A stretch of 36,473 nucleotides of DNA from a virus. The stretch lies in IMG/VR virus record IMGVR_UViG_3300032084_000655, positions 1-36,473 of that record, one strand, 5' to 3'. Shown here piece by piece: positions 8,385 through 17,800 of this stretch. The translations under genes and the position numbers were made by a program. Each line of letters begins with the position of its first letter. Positions within the stretch are counted from its first letter, which is position 1. Below the pieces are notes generated by a model. The model worked only from the letters and a program-made list of their open reading frames with translations, searched no databases and was not told the DNA's origin.

Positions 8385-11300
8385 CAGTTATCCCTCTTTA
8401 AATCAAATATGTTAGAAGACTTAAAGCCTCTTCCTAGGCCATCAGTAGTGGGGCTCGCAGACTCTCCCTCTGGGGAAATAGTTGCTCTGTAAATCGTTAC
8501 AAGAGGAGGTCTTCCTAAGAAATTCAGAGAACAGTGTTTAGAGTTAGCAAAGGTGTTTGAAGCAGACTCATCAATAACTACTCGTCTAGCAAAACCTGAA
8601 TCAACAAACCCAGAGGGGTGATAATAACCTGAGGCTGCTAATGTTGCAGAAGGATCAACCCAGCTAGAAGATAATGTATAAAGATCTAAGTGTATACCGG
8701 AAGCAACACTATCAATAGCAGAGCAGCTTCCTGAAAGGAAGTACCCTTGTGACATTAGTTGATAAGGTCTGTTATCCTCTACATTATTACCATCGAATGC
8801 TACAGGAGTTCCTGCTCCAAAGAACAGATCCTTGGCCGCTGAATCAACTGAGAAGTATAGCCTGAAGGGTCCTCTATTTCCTGGATTTTGTAGTCCAAAG
8901 TAGGAATTATTCCCAGACCTCATATTATTAAGAGCCTCAAACTTTGGAGAAAATACGGCGCTGCATTGAACTCCACTTCCAAAGTAATCTAGAACTGATA
9001 GAGTGCTTACATCAGGATGACCAGCAGAAGCATCATAAGGAGCACCTTCAAACGCTTTGTAGGCTACAGCAGACGAATCAAAACCTAGTCCAAAGGCTCC
9101 GTTTTCTTTTGTGAAGGTGGAGTGAGGTCCAACATAGTTTGATAGAGCAGGATAGGTTCCACTTACACTGCAATACGCAGCATCAAGATAAGATCCAGGA
9201 CCAATATTCCATATTCTAAGGTTGTAACACCCGGCATTGTTATCGAGTGCGCTAGGATCGAAGTAAGGCTTATCGGTTAAGGTAGGTCCTGGAATAAAGT
9301 GAACATTAGATACCTTGGCTCTACTTCCATTTAGAACTCTTACGCACATTCCACCAATAGAATAGTTGTTGATGAAATCGTCTTCAGACATACTGTGCCA
9401 AGTATTAGTTAAAATTCCTACATATCTACCCTCACCTATGGCGATTGGGGACTCTGGTGCAGAGTTTGTAGAATCAAACAATGTCTTTGCAGTTGGAAGG
9501 ATAGCAGGATAAGTTAAAGTGTTATCGTTAGGGTTAGGTAAGAAGGTCATAGACCCTGCTGAGAAATACGAGGAAGTATTGAAAGCAAAGTTCTCAGTTC
9601 CAGTACCATAGTCAGCAGAAGATACAGAACCTTGAACCTCGTCCCTATCCCAGAAGGAGTGGTGATCACCCATATCTTCCATGATAATGTTTGATCCGTT
9701 ATTAGCTACTAAGCAAGCCCTAGTAGCATGAAGTTCAACAGCAGTGTGGTTCTGAGAGTCCTGGAGACCCCATCCGCTAACATCAATGTTAGCTCCGTCT
9801 TGTGTCTTATGTGGCTCGAACTTAATTGTAGAGTTTGAATCGGCTAGAGCATCTACACCGAATTGTCCTATTAGAGTAGGACCACTAAATCTACAGCTAG
9901 AGTTGTTGTTAACGGAAATACCTGCGGACTTTACCTGATTTAGAACTCCCTCAGGACCTATCAGTATAGACGCTGCGTACTTGCCTCCTCTGAATACAGC
10001 CTCAGAGTTATTGTTGGCTCTAAGTAAGCATCCGTCCACGAAACTAGATCTCTTATACGAGATTGGAGATGCTGTTCCACCAGGAGCAACAAGTCTTCCG
10101 TAAACTATCTCACACTTGGAGTTGTCTAGGTCAATGCCTGGGCAAGTATTTGATTGAGAGAAGCCTGATACATCGACTCCCATATGGAGAGAGAATGTAG
10201 AGAAGGGTGAACTGATGTAAGCTCTCTCATGCTTCTCTGGTCTGAAGGATGAGTTAACCATCTTAAGGTGTCTTCCATTAGAGCAGAAGCCTATCTGATA
10301 GTTATGAGACAATGTTTGAGTTTCGTTTAAGGAAACCAAAGACTCCCTACCACCAACAGTATTGTATACAACATTGGAGTTAAGAAGATCCATTCCGAAG
10401 TCTTGGTTAAGCTCAACCCACATGTTGTCTAGTCTAAGCGTAGACCCAAACCCTTTAAGTCCGGTCTTATTGCCGTACAGAGATAAGTATCCTTTAAGGT
10501 CTATTGTTGAGTTGCGAGCATCAATTCCAGTAAGGTTATAAGAAGAGTTGATGATGGTGTAATCAGGATCGTCGTTTCTAGATTGACCGCCAGTTAAAAC
10601 GGAGTTATCCAGAAGAATACCCGTATCGTGATTCTGTATGTTGAAGAAATAGTTAAGACCTGAGACATATGTGTCAGTCTTGATTACTATTTCACTATTA
10701 ACGGCCTTAAGACCATAGGTCTTTCTGCTATGTCTGGTCGTGGTGGTAAGAGGCTCATAGTTTCTACTAGAACCAAAACCTCTTCTCAAGTATACCTTTG
10801 AATTTTCTATAAGGCATCCTACTTCTTTAGATCTCATGGACCCGCAGTGCTCCAAGGTCACATTTTCACAGTTAGAAACCTTGATTCCAACTGTGCCGCT
10901 CATTGAAGACTCACTATCATCGTAAGTATAAGGTTCGGAGTAGGAATCCCCTGCGGGGTCAGTGATGAATCCTCTAATAAAAATTGGCCCATCACAGTTT
11001 GATATGTTAATGTGCCTTAAATAGTTTGAGGTAAAGAATCCGTGTATAGGATTATTAGAATTGTTAGGTACAACAGTTCTTCTTATAAATGTACCGTCAG
11101 TCTCAGCAAAGGTAGAGGCATCTAAGGTTTCCCATGTCCCTTCCGATCCTATCCCAGATCTTGCGGCTATAGGATAGAAAGCTTCTAAAGTGTTTAGTTT
11201 GTCATGTATACCATCAGTCATCCTGTCTGGTCTATAAGAAGCCGAGTTGCCGTCATACGCTACCTGACAAAAAACCCTGGCGGGGTACTTTCCTGAAATG

Positions 11301-11860
11301 GATGCTTGGTTGAATTGATCCCCAATATTAGCTGATGCTAATAAACAAGAAGTATCTTGTTGAGTTAGATACATGTCTGTGGAGGATACTGCTACAACGG
11401 TATCTTTTAGAACTGTTCTAGAATAAGAACTTGCGCTATAAGCTGTAAGCTTTAATCTGTTTATAATTTCAAGCTTTCCGTCACCTTCGCACTTAATATT
11501 ATCAAGATCTAGTCCGCCTGCGTCCCCTGAAACACAAACCTCAATAAGGGTGGGCATTCTAATAATTTCAGGAAGTGCCTTGATAGCAGATGAAAGATCA
11601 GTAAAGAAGTTACAACTAACATCTAAATGCGTAGGGATTGAGGAAGATACGGCCAGAACCATACCAGGAAGGGAAGATGTGGGCCACCCAAGCTTCTCCC
11701 ATAAGTAATCGGTGCGCTCCTCTAAATCATATAATGGAAGGTTATCCTGCTCCCAGTTATAGAAAGAGCTAGTGTCGTGCTTGGTTACGAATGGGTTCCA
11801 GTAGTCGCTTAGTAGGACCCCTGAACTTACCGTATATAAATCTTCTGAGTTGAATGCCAT
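8384..11860 (-). CDS. Beta-helix tail fibre/tailspike-like protein
   Basis: This is a protein of 1158 residues starting at MAFNSEDLYTV. The ATG lies one base after the upstream stop (TAAAATG). A TTG eight codons earlier (11884) is possible but less likely. The N-terminal ~60 residues carry the anchor motif shared with the next protein (FYNWEQDNLP, LEERTDYLWEKLG). Most of the chain, roughly residues 280-780, reads as a right-handed parallel beta-helix: short repeating strands with Asn/Ser turns, such as CENVTLEHCGSM, NSTIDLKGYLSLYGN and GSTLRLDNMWVELNQD. Such folds are typical of receptor-binding fibres and polysaccharide-degrading tailspikes. I could not pick out catalytic residues, so lyase or hydrolase activity is not claimed. 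The C-terminal third is Gly/Ser/Ala-rich and may be the trimeric tip. Role inferred: host-surface binding. Confidence 0.72.
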   Translation of the reverse strand: MAFNSEDLYTVSSGVLLSDYWNPFVTKHDTSSFYNWEQDNLPLYDLEERTDYLWEKLGWPTSSLPGMVLAVSSSIPTHLDVSCNFFTDLSSAIKALPEIIRMPTLIEVCVSGDAGGLDLDNIKCEGDGKLEIINRLKLTAYSASSYSRTVLKDTVVAVSSTDMYLTQQDTSCLLASANIGDQFNQASISGKYPARVFCQVAYDGNSASYRPDRMTDGIHDKLNTLEAFYPIAARSGIGSEGTWETLDASTFAETDGTFIRRTVVPNNSNNPIHGFFTSNYLRHINISNCDGPIFIRGFITDPAGDSYSEPYTYDDSESSMSGTVGIKVSNCENVTLEHCGSMRSKEVGCLIENSKVYLRRGFGSSRNYEPLTTTTRHSRKTYGLKAVNSEIVIKTDTYVSGLNYFFNIQNHDTGILLDNSVLTGGQSRNDDPDYTIINSSYNLTGIDARNSTIDLKGYLSLYGNKTGLKGFGSTLRLDNMWVELNQDFGMDLLNSNVVYNTVGGRESLVSLNETQTLSHNYQIGFCSNGRHLKMVNSSFRPEKHERAYISSPFSTFSLHMGVDVSGFSQSNTCPGIDLDNSKCEIVYGRLVAPGGTASPISYKRSSFVDGCLLRANNNSEAVFRGGKYAASILIGPEGVLNQVKSAGISVNNNSSCRFSGPTLIGQFGVDALADSNSTIKFEPHKTQDGANIDVSGWGLQDSQNHTAVELHATRACLVANNGSNIIMEDMGDHHSFWDRDEVQGSVSSADYGTGTENFAFNTSSYFSAGSMTFLPNPNDNTLTYPAILPTAKTLFDSTNSAPESPIAIGEGRYVGILTNTWHSMSEDDFINNYSIGGMCVRVLNGSRAKVSNVHFIPGPTLTDKPYFDPSALDNNAGCYNLRIWNIGPGSYLDAAYCSVSGTYPALSNYVGPHSTFTKENGAFGLGFDSSAVAYKAFEGAPYDASAGHPDVSTLSVLDYFGSGVQCSAVFSPKFEALNNMRSGNNSYFGLQNPGNRGPFRLYFSVDSAAKDLFFGAGTPVAFDGNNVEDNRPYQLMSQGYFLSGSCSAIDSVASGIHLDLYTLSSSWVDPSATLAASGYYHPSGFVDSGFARRVVIDESASNTFANSKHCSLNFLGRPPLVTIYRATISPEGESASPTTDGLGRGFKSSNIFDLKRDN

Positions 11861-11861
11861 T

Positions 11862-12443
11862 TTAGAATTGTATTGTCCAAACAAATATTAACGAGAAGGA
11901 TCTCGTTTTTCTTATACCTGGGAAAGGTCTGTAAGCAACTAGAATCGGTGAGTGAGGATCAAGACCTCTAGGGTTTCTCATGAAGAGACCTATCTCATCA
12001 ATATCTTCGTCAACATTTAATGTGTTAGGGTCCAAGACTAAAGTAAATCTTACCGTAGTTGGAGTTACTTTATGTATATTACTAAACTTTATTCTTGGGA
12101 AGTCTTTTGCGGTCCCTAATGATCCATTTTCTATAGCATTGAATTGCTCTATATTCAAACCCGCATTAGGACCGTAAGCATCCTGAGAAAATTGGTCGTT
12201 TAGCTTGAAAGAGGATGCTCCGTAGTTAGTAATATCTCCACCAGAGCCACAAGCAAAGTTTAGAATCTGATAGCCTAGGATGGATTGGCTACCTGAAGCT
12301 GAGAACAAATGTGATAACGCAACGCCCATACCTGATGTAATGACATTGTTCTCCTCCCACACCAACTCCTTGGTGTGATCATCATCGTAGATCTTCCAGA
12401 TCTCTACATGCCCCTTAGGCTTAAGCTCTTTGGTAACGCTCAT
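11862..12443 (-). CDS. Short member of a three-protein tail-appendage paralogue family
   Basis: This 193-residue protein is clearly related to the two proteins encoded just upstream. All three begin with a [KP]KG-x-V-x-I motif, then NVI/NII/NLI with TSG/TDG/MDG and a small hydrophobic helix (VALSHLF here). They share a C-terminal GLFMRNPR-type motif and an aromatic beta-strand ending (FVWTIQF). Function is unknown. The position between the wedge genes and the fibre genes suggests an adaptor that joins fibres to the baseplate rim. This copy is the simplest: a single compact domain without insertion. It has no good Shine-Dalgarno sequence; an AT-rich TATATAATTAAG element lies 8-19 bases upstream of the ATG. 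The stop sits one base before the next gene's ATG. The family relationship is secure; the role is inferred. Confidence 0.72.
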   Translation of the reverse strand: MSVTKELKPKGHVEIWKIYDDDHTKELVWEENNVITSGMGVALSHLFSASGSQSILGYQILNFACGSGGDITNYGASSFKLNDQFSQDAYGPNAGLNIEQFNAIENGSLGTAKDFPRIKFSNIHKVTPTTVRFTLVLDPNTLNVDEDIDEIGLFMRNPRGLDPHSPILVAYRPFPGIRKTRSFSLIFVWTIQF

Positions 12444-12496
12444 GGCTATACTTAATTATATACTTCTTGTGAATGCTGAAAGCGAGTTTGCTAACC
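12444..12496 (-). promoter_or_regulatory. Intergenic gap with TATATAAT element
   Basis: This 53-base gap is the only non-coding gap of more than a few bases inside the left half of the leftward operon. On the minus strand it contains TATATAATTAAG (12462 down to 12451), close to a T4-type late promoter core (TATAAATA) or a sigma70 -10. The ATG at 12443 follows within 8-12 bases, so a transcript from this element would have almost no leader. Internal promoter function is a guess from composition and position. Confidence 0.35.
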
Positions 12497-13153
12497 TCAT
12501 TGAAAATCTATGGACCAATCTACATCTATGGAGAACTGATCCGTCTTGGTAATTGAATGCTGTAGTATCTTGTAGGCGGATAGGACAGGTCTATCGTCTG
12601 ATCTAAACTTTCTAGGATTTCTTATGAAAAGACCGAACTCCTTAAGATCCTTTCCTATAGCAGCACCCTCATCTATGTTAAGTTTTATATGCATTGCATC
12701 CTCCACAAATCTAGTAGTTGAGGACCTTTCTAGGAATGCAACTGGCTGTTCTTTATAGACATAGGAAAGTTCGTCTGGAGCCAAGAACTGTTCTTCTACC
12801 GCTATTATCTTCTTGTTATCTACATGAACAGTAGTATCAGTCCCGTACTCAGAATAAGTTAAAGGCGCTGAAAGCTCATAAAAGTTATTCTCTACACCCT
12901 CTGGTAGCAAACCTTCCCATCCGTCGAACTGCTCATCTGTGAGTGGGGCAGTATCCACATAAGATTCTGTTCCCATTTGAAAGTATGCGAATTGGAAGTC
13001 TCCTACATTACCATCAAACAGTTCTGAGTTGGTTGTGAAAAGGTTAACCAGTGCTATCCCCAGCCCATCTGTAATTATGTTACACTCTTCAGAGCAGACT
13101 TGCTCTCTGACCCCGTTCTTATAAACTTTTGTTATTGTTACTCTACCTTTCAT
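12497..13153 (-). CDS. Second member of the tail-appendage paralogue family
   Basis: This 218-residue protein starts with MKGRVTITKVYKNG and has the family marks NIITDGLGIALVNLF at residues ~25-40 and KEFGLFIRNPRKF near residue 180. It ends in a beta-strand (FSIDVDWSIDF). Compared with the 193-aa paralogue, the middle (residues ~45-130) is replaced by a longer acidic segment rich in Glu, Asp and Tyr. The gene overlaps the upstream paralogue by four bases (ATGA), typical of coupled translation. It is probably a virion protein that assembles near or with its two paralogues, perhaps as a hetero-oligomeric fibre adaptor. No enzymatic motif is visible. Confidence 0.72.
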   Translation of the reverse strand: MKGRVTITKVYKNGVREQVCSEECNIITDGLGIALVNLFTTNSELFDGNVGDFQFAYFQMGTESYVDTAPLTDEQFDGWEGLLPEGVENNFYELSAPLTYSEYGTDTTVHVDNKKIIAVEEQFLAPDELSYVYKEQPVAFLERSSTTRFVEDAMHIKLNIDEGAAIGKDLKEFGLFIRNPRKFRSDDRPVLSAYKILQHSITKTDQFSIDVDWSIDFQ

Positions 13154-14889
13154 AGGAATTTAAGCCTCCATATAACTTTCACATCTCCGTGATGGTTAAG
13201 ACCTTGATCGGATCCAGAATCCCTAGAAACCACAATGTTGTCATTAAAGGTTTTCCTAGCCATAAGCTTCATTTTAAAAGGGTCACCAGAATCTACATCT
13301 TTATTGTAGGGAGGTTGTATCTTCAGTTCGTTTAGTGTTTTTTGTAGGTCTAGAGTGAATAAGCCTGCCTCAAATATACCTCCGTAGAAGTTAGAAACTA
13401 TCGCATCAGGCTGTGGTATGATCGTTATGCAAGATAACTCTCCAACGGATGAGAAGTCTGAATTGGCTGATACTATAAGCCTACCTGATGCGTCAGCAGT
13501 GTCACCTAAAGTAGGGTAGTAGGCTCTTATAAACCCGTCCTTATCCATAGTTCTTAGCTCTGCATAAGACCCACTAACGCCAACCGCAGATGCCGTTAGA
13601 GAACTGAAATCACCGCCCTCAACAGAGGCTACAGTAATACCGCTTGTTGGTGCATAACATCCTACATGGTAACTTAAATTGTCCGAAGTTATAGAGGATG
13701 CCCCAGCACCCACATCCCAACCTACCAAGTAACTACTTACATAAATATCATCAAAAGAGTTGAAGTTCTTATTATGATACCCGTCTATAACCAAATCGGA
13801 TATAGTTTCAACCGAGTATATTGCGTTAGGCTCAAGCTCAGTGTTTACAGGGTTTGGCATCTCAGGAGCATTAGCTACAGCATTGTACGCTGAGGTATCC
13901 GTGTAAAGAGTTCCTACAGAGTTACTTCCTAGCATTATTCCTGATAATGATACAGGGGCTGAATATTCGGAATAGTCTCCTACATTAGATTCAGCCAAGG
14001 TTGGAACATAATCAGTTGGGAAGTTGCTCATCACGGCCATGGGTCTTGAAACATAAATGCTACCTAGAGAATCTCTAACATCTGGATTTGCAAACCCTAG
14101 TCCTGTGGCATCAAAAGGAAGTGATGGATATATCCTAACCCTATACACGGACCCAGACCCTGTTTCGGATCTAGGAACAACGCAAGCTCTGTACCACCCA
14201 TTACCTAGATTCTTCAGGAACCCCGTTGAGAACTGTGAATTAGTCGTAGTATCTCTGCTGACATCTAGTAGCTCACCATTCCCACTAGAATCCCATTTAA
14301 TTACAAGGTAGGTGTCAGTCCCGTTCTGGTCTATGCCAATCGTACTGTACCTATTTCCATCAACCTTGTCTGGAGGTAGCTCTGGTCTATACTTTAGATC
14401 TAAGGAGAAAGATATCTTATCATCTATTCCATCAGTCTGCTTTCCATTAAAGTAAGTGTCCTGGCATAAGGACTTACCTTCTTTGTCAGTTGATATAGAG
14501 CTTGCTGTTAACAGGAAAACATTACTGGTAGTGTCTGGGGCAGTTACTCCTGATACGGCACTTACGCTTAGATTAAAGCTCTCCCATGCTGCGTTCGTTA
14601 AATCTTCTGAATAGTCTACAGCATTTAGATTATAAAACTTGTGCTTATTCTCAAGGTAACCCAAGGTTCCTTTTCCAAAAGCTAACCCCTGTATCGTATA
14701 GTTAGAAGCATCCAACCTAGATTGATTATCTCCTGTAGACCCACGAACACCCTCAGCAACTATAGAGGAAGGTGTTGTTAGAAGTGAAACCATAGTCTCA
14801 CCAAACCCATCCATGATAAGGTTGTCCTCTTTTAGAATAGTTTTAGCGATGCCATTAACTACCGATATGATCTCTACTTCGCCCTTCAT
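13150..14889 (-). CDS. Long paralogue with inserted carbohydrate-binding-like domain
   Basis: This 579-residue protein has the same N-terminal signature as its two shorter neighbours (MKGEVEIISVVNG, NLIMDGFGETMVSLLTT) and a matching C-terminus (FEAGLFTLDL, ending VIWRLKFL). Between them, about residues 88-300, is an insertion. It resembles the phage galactose/CBM-like module that typically starts YSEDLTNAAWESF, has a central GNGWYRACVV strand and ends YVPTLAES. That module is frequent in phage tail and minor structural proteins and is presumed to bind glycans. Residues ~300-480 are a further Ser/Gly-rich beta region. The start overlaps the stop of the giant wedge gene by one base (TGATG), with GGAG upstream. 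Inferred role: glycan-binding appendage built on the shared adaptor scaffold. Family membership and the insertion are well supported; the ligand is unknown. Confidence 0.75.
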   Translation of the reverse strand: MKGEVEIISVVNGIAKTILKEDNLIMDGFGETMVSLLTTPSSIVAEGVRGSTGDNQSRLDASNYTIQGLAFGKGTLGYLENKHKFYNLNAVDYSEDLTNAAWESFNLSVSAVSGVTAPDTTSNVFLLTASSISTDKEGKSLCQDTYFNGKQTDGIDDKISFSLDLKYRPELPPDKVDGNRYSTIGIDQNGTDTYLVIKWDSSGNGELLDVSRDTTTNSQFSTGFLKNLGNGWYRACVVPRSETGSGSVYRVRIYPSLPFDATGLGFANPDVRDSLGSIYVSRPMAVMSNFPTDYVPTLAESNVGDYSEYSAPVSLSGIMLGSNSVGTLYTDTSAYNAVANAPEMPNPVNTELEPNAIYSVETISDLVIDGYHNKNFNSFDDIYVSSYLVGWDVGAGASSITSDNLSYHVGCYAPTSGITVASVEGGDFSSLTASAVGVSGSYAELRTMDKDGFIRAYYPTLGDTADASGRLIVSANSDFSSVGELSCITIIPQPDAIVSNFYGGIFEAGLFTLDLQKTLNELKIQPPYNKDVDSGDPFKMKLMARKTFNDNIVVSRDSGSDQGLNHHGDVKVIWRLKFL

Positions 14890-17800
14890 CAGTTATAAAA
14901 CTCCAATTCATTATATCTCTTATCAGTAAACCAAGTCGTATCGTTTTGATAAGAGGCTGGGTGTATTCTGTAGTTCATTCTACCACCGCCACTAGTTCCG
15001 TAGAGATCCTCAGTCTCAGAGTTATCTCTAGACGATATTTGTTCAGAAACATATCTAAAGTGTCTGAATGCCCTTAGTATATTCTCAGGCGATATTGGGT
15101 ATTGTACACTTACTTCGGTAACCATGTGACTACCAAGTTCAAGACCCTCCATACCTAAATCATCAGGAGATAACAAGTAGTCTTCTTTTTGAGAAAACTC
15201 TCCCACATACTTCGTGTTATCTATGAACACCTCTGTAGAGGTTGAGTCAGTTAGAAGATCCTCTGTTACCCAACGAGATTTTATGTAAGCATAAACCTTA
15301 GAGTAAAGCCTTGGCTTCTCTGGGGTTTGAATCACTGGAGAAGTAAAGGCGTAGGTAATCTTCTCTCCATCCAGAAGAATCTCCCCATCATCATTTACAT
15401 ACATCTTTGTTCCATTAGGAACTACTGACCCATCAGGCTTGTAGAAAATAACTGATGAAACGGTAGCGTCTTCTGCCTTGGAGAAGTTTGGTATCTCTAC
15501 GACCTCGTTTGTTCTAGTGCAGTAGTTGAAATAGTTATCAACTATCTGCATACCTTTGTAGATCCAGTATTTTCTAGAGGTATCTGCCGTGTCAGACTCC
15601 GAGGAGTACATTGGGAATAGCTCTATCACATAACTCTGATCTAATCTATGCACTTGATTATGAGCTTGGAAGTAGCTTACTGGTACTTTTACTGGTCTGT
15701 TCTTAGTGCTGAACTTTATCTTGTTAACCTTTATATTGCTAGTGTCTAGGGATAACAAGGATAGTTTTGCAGGCTCGCCTGATTCGTAGCAAGGTATTAA
15801 ATTATCTATAAGGCTGTCCTGCTGCATATCGAAAGTATGAGCAAGCTCATTCTTGGTTCTAGATATGCCATTACGGTTTCCTGTTATATAAGATGCATCA
15901 TACATCTTCCAAGTTCCGTCTGGCATGTAGTTCCAGAATACTGTGTTACCATTAGCATCAGTTTCAGGAACAGTGTGAATCCAAACACCTAATGACCCGC
16001 CTCCTATTCTGTTGCTGTATTCCTCAAGGAACTGAGAGCTTACCTCAAAGCTGAAATCATGCTCAGGAACTAGCTTGTTAACCCTAGGACCGTAAGTTCC
16101 TCTAAGCCCGTTATCTGGTCCTATATGATATCTTAATCGAGGCAACCCTTCAACGGATTTCATAGCTATGAGGTTCTTACCGACTAAGTGTGTAGGACCT
16201 CCTAAAATGCTCCTGTCAGATGATAGGTTAAAGCATGATATAGCATTGCGAGACCCTGATCTAGAATCTACAACCTCTACACCACTTAGCATTCCAAAGC
16301 AGCGTCTTTCTGCATTAGTTCCTACATATAAGTCGTTTAGGGTATTACCGTCGTAAAAATCAACTAGACTTGCCGCAGATAAAGAGAAGACATTTTCATC
16401 AGACACAGAGCCTGATATTTTATTATAATCGTTATCGTATTCTGATCCTCTTATAGTTAGCTTTGCATTGTAAGCAAGGGGTCCAAATGCATGTGATATC
16501 ACACTGAGTCCACCGTCTTCTAAAGAGTTTAGCTCTGAATCAGATACAGAGTGGAATCCTAGCTGCTTCAAGTAAGAATCGTATAGTCTATGGATTCCTG
16601 CAAACAAGCTCTTGCACCCTGGCTTGGTTTGTCCAAACTCAAAATCGTAATAGTTTGATATGGAATCCTCCCCTGTGTTGAGTAAGTAGTTGGTTAAGCT
16701 TTCAACGCTATCTCTAAAGGATGAAGTATCTAACAGTCGGCTATTCTGATCATAAATAGCTTTAGCTTTTGCTCTGGTCTTCTCCTCTAACAGTTTGTTA
16801 ATTAGGATTACGACCTCTGACAAATTACTTCTGTCAACAAAGAAATGCTCTGCATCTTTTTCTATACTAGAGGTATTGGCGTAAGTCTGTGCGCCTCTTA
16901 TCTCGTAGCAGGCTGAAGTCTCTACTCCGTTGTATATTGATGAGGAGTCTACTGTTTCACACTTGTCCCATACTCCGCTAACTGGAAATACAACGGGAGT
17001 ATATTCGTATGAGCTTGGTTGCCATCCTAAAGGTAGGTACTCATACAAGGTATCGTCGGACTGATTTGGACTATAAGTTACTGTTGTTGACGAAACCCCG
17101 TTATAAAAACTGGGTTGGTTATACCCTGTTCTAGCGTACCACTCCCCCTTGGTTAAAGTCTTAGAGTGGTTTCTTCTGCGTACCGCCGTTCTTGGTGCCT
17201 CAGCGGTATAGGGTCCTGATGCGGTTAACGGGTTTGTAATAGTGTTAGCCTGACCGAAGATAATCTGCTCTCTTTTAAAGCAGGGCAAGTAACCATGGAT
17301 AATATGAGTCTTGGTAGGATCCTCTACAAAGGAAGGAGTATAAATATCTCTACCCCTTAAACCTAAATCAGGATGCCTCATGTTCAAACTAGAAGCCTGC
17401 CAAGATGCAGCTAGTCCAGAAGGAGATTGAAGCTCGACAACAGCGTATTTAACCTTAGGGAAGAAATAATCTCCTGAAGATATTTGTTCGACTCCGCTTA
17501 TATCAACATGTACTCTAGGTATAGACTTAGCGGGGCTGAAATCTTCTACTGAAGCTAGTGAGTTAGTAAAGTCGTATCGGTTATAGTTTGATGATTGGAA
17601 GAAATCCATATCAAACCCTCCACCCGATACCGTGAAATCAAAGTGAGAGGACTTAGCATTCCACATTGGAAGATACTTAAGTCTTCTCTTATCAAAGCTA
17701 TTGATTATGTAATCGTGATTTGGTGGAGTGTTTAAAACATCCGTGAAGAACAGGAAGGTACTGTTATACTTCTTTATAGGTTGATTACCAGATACTGTAT

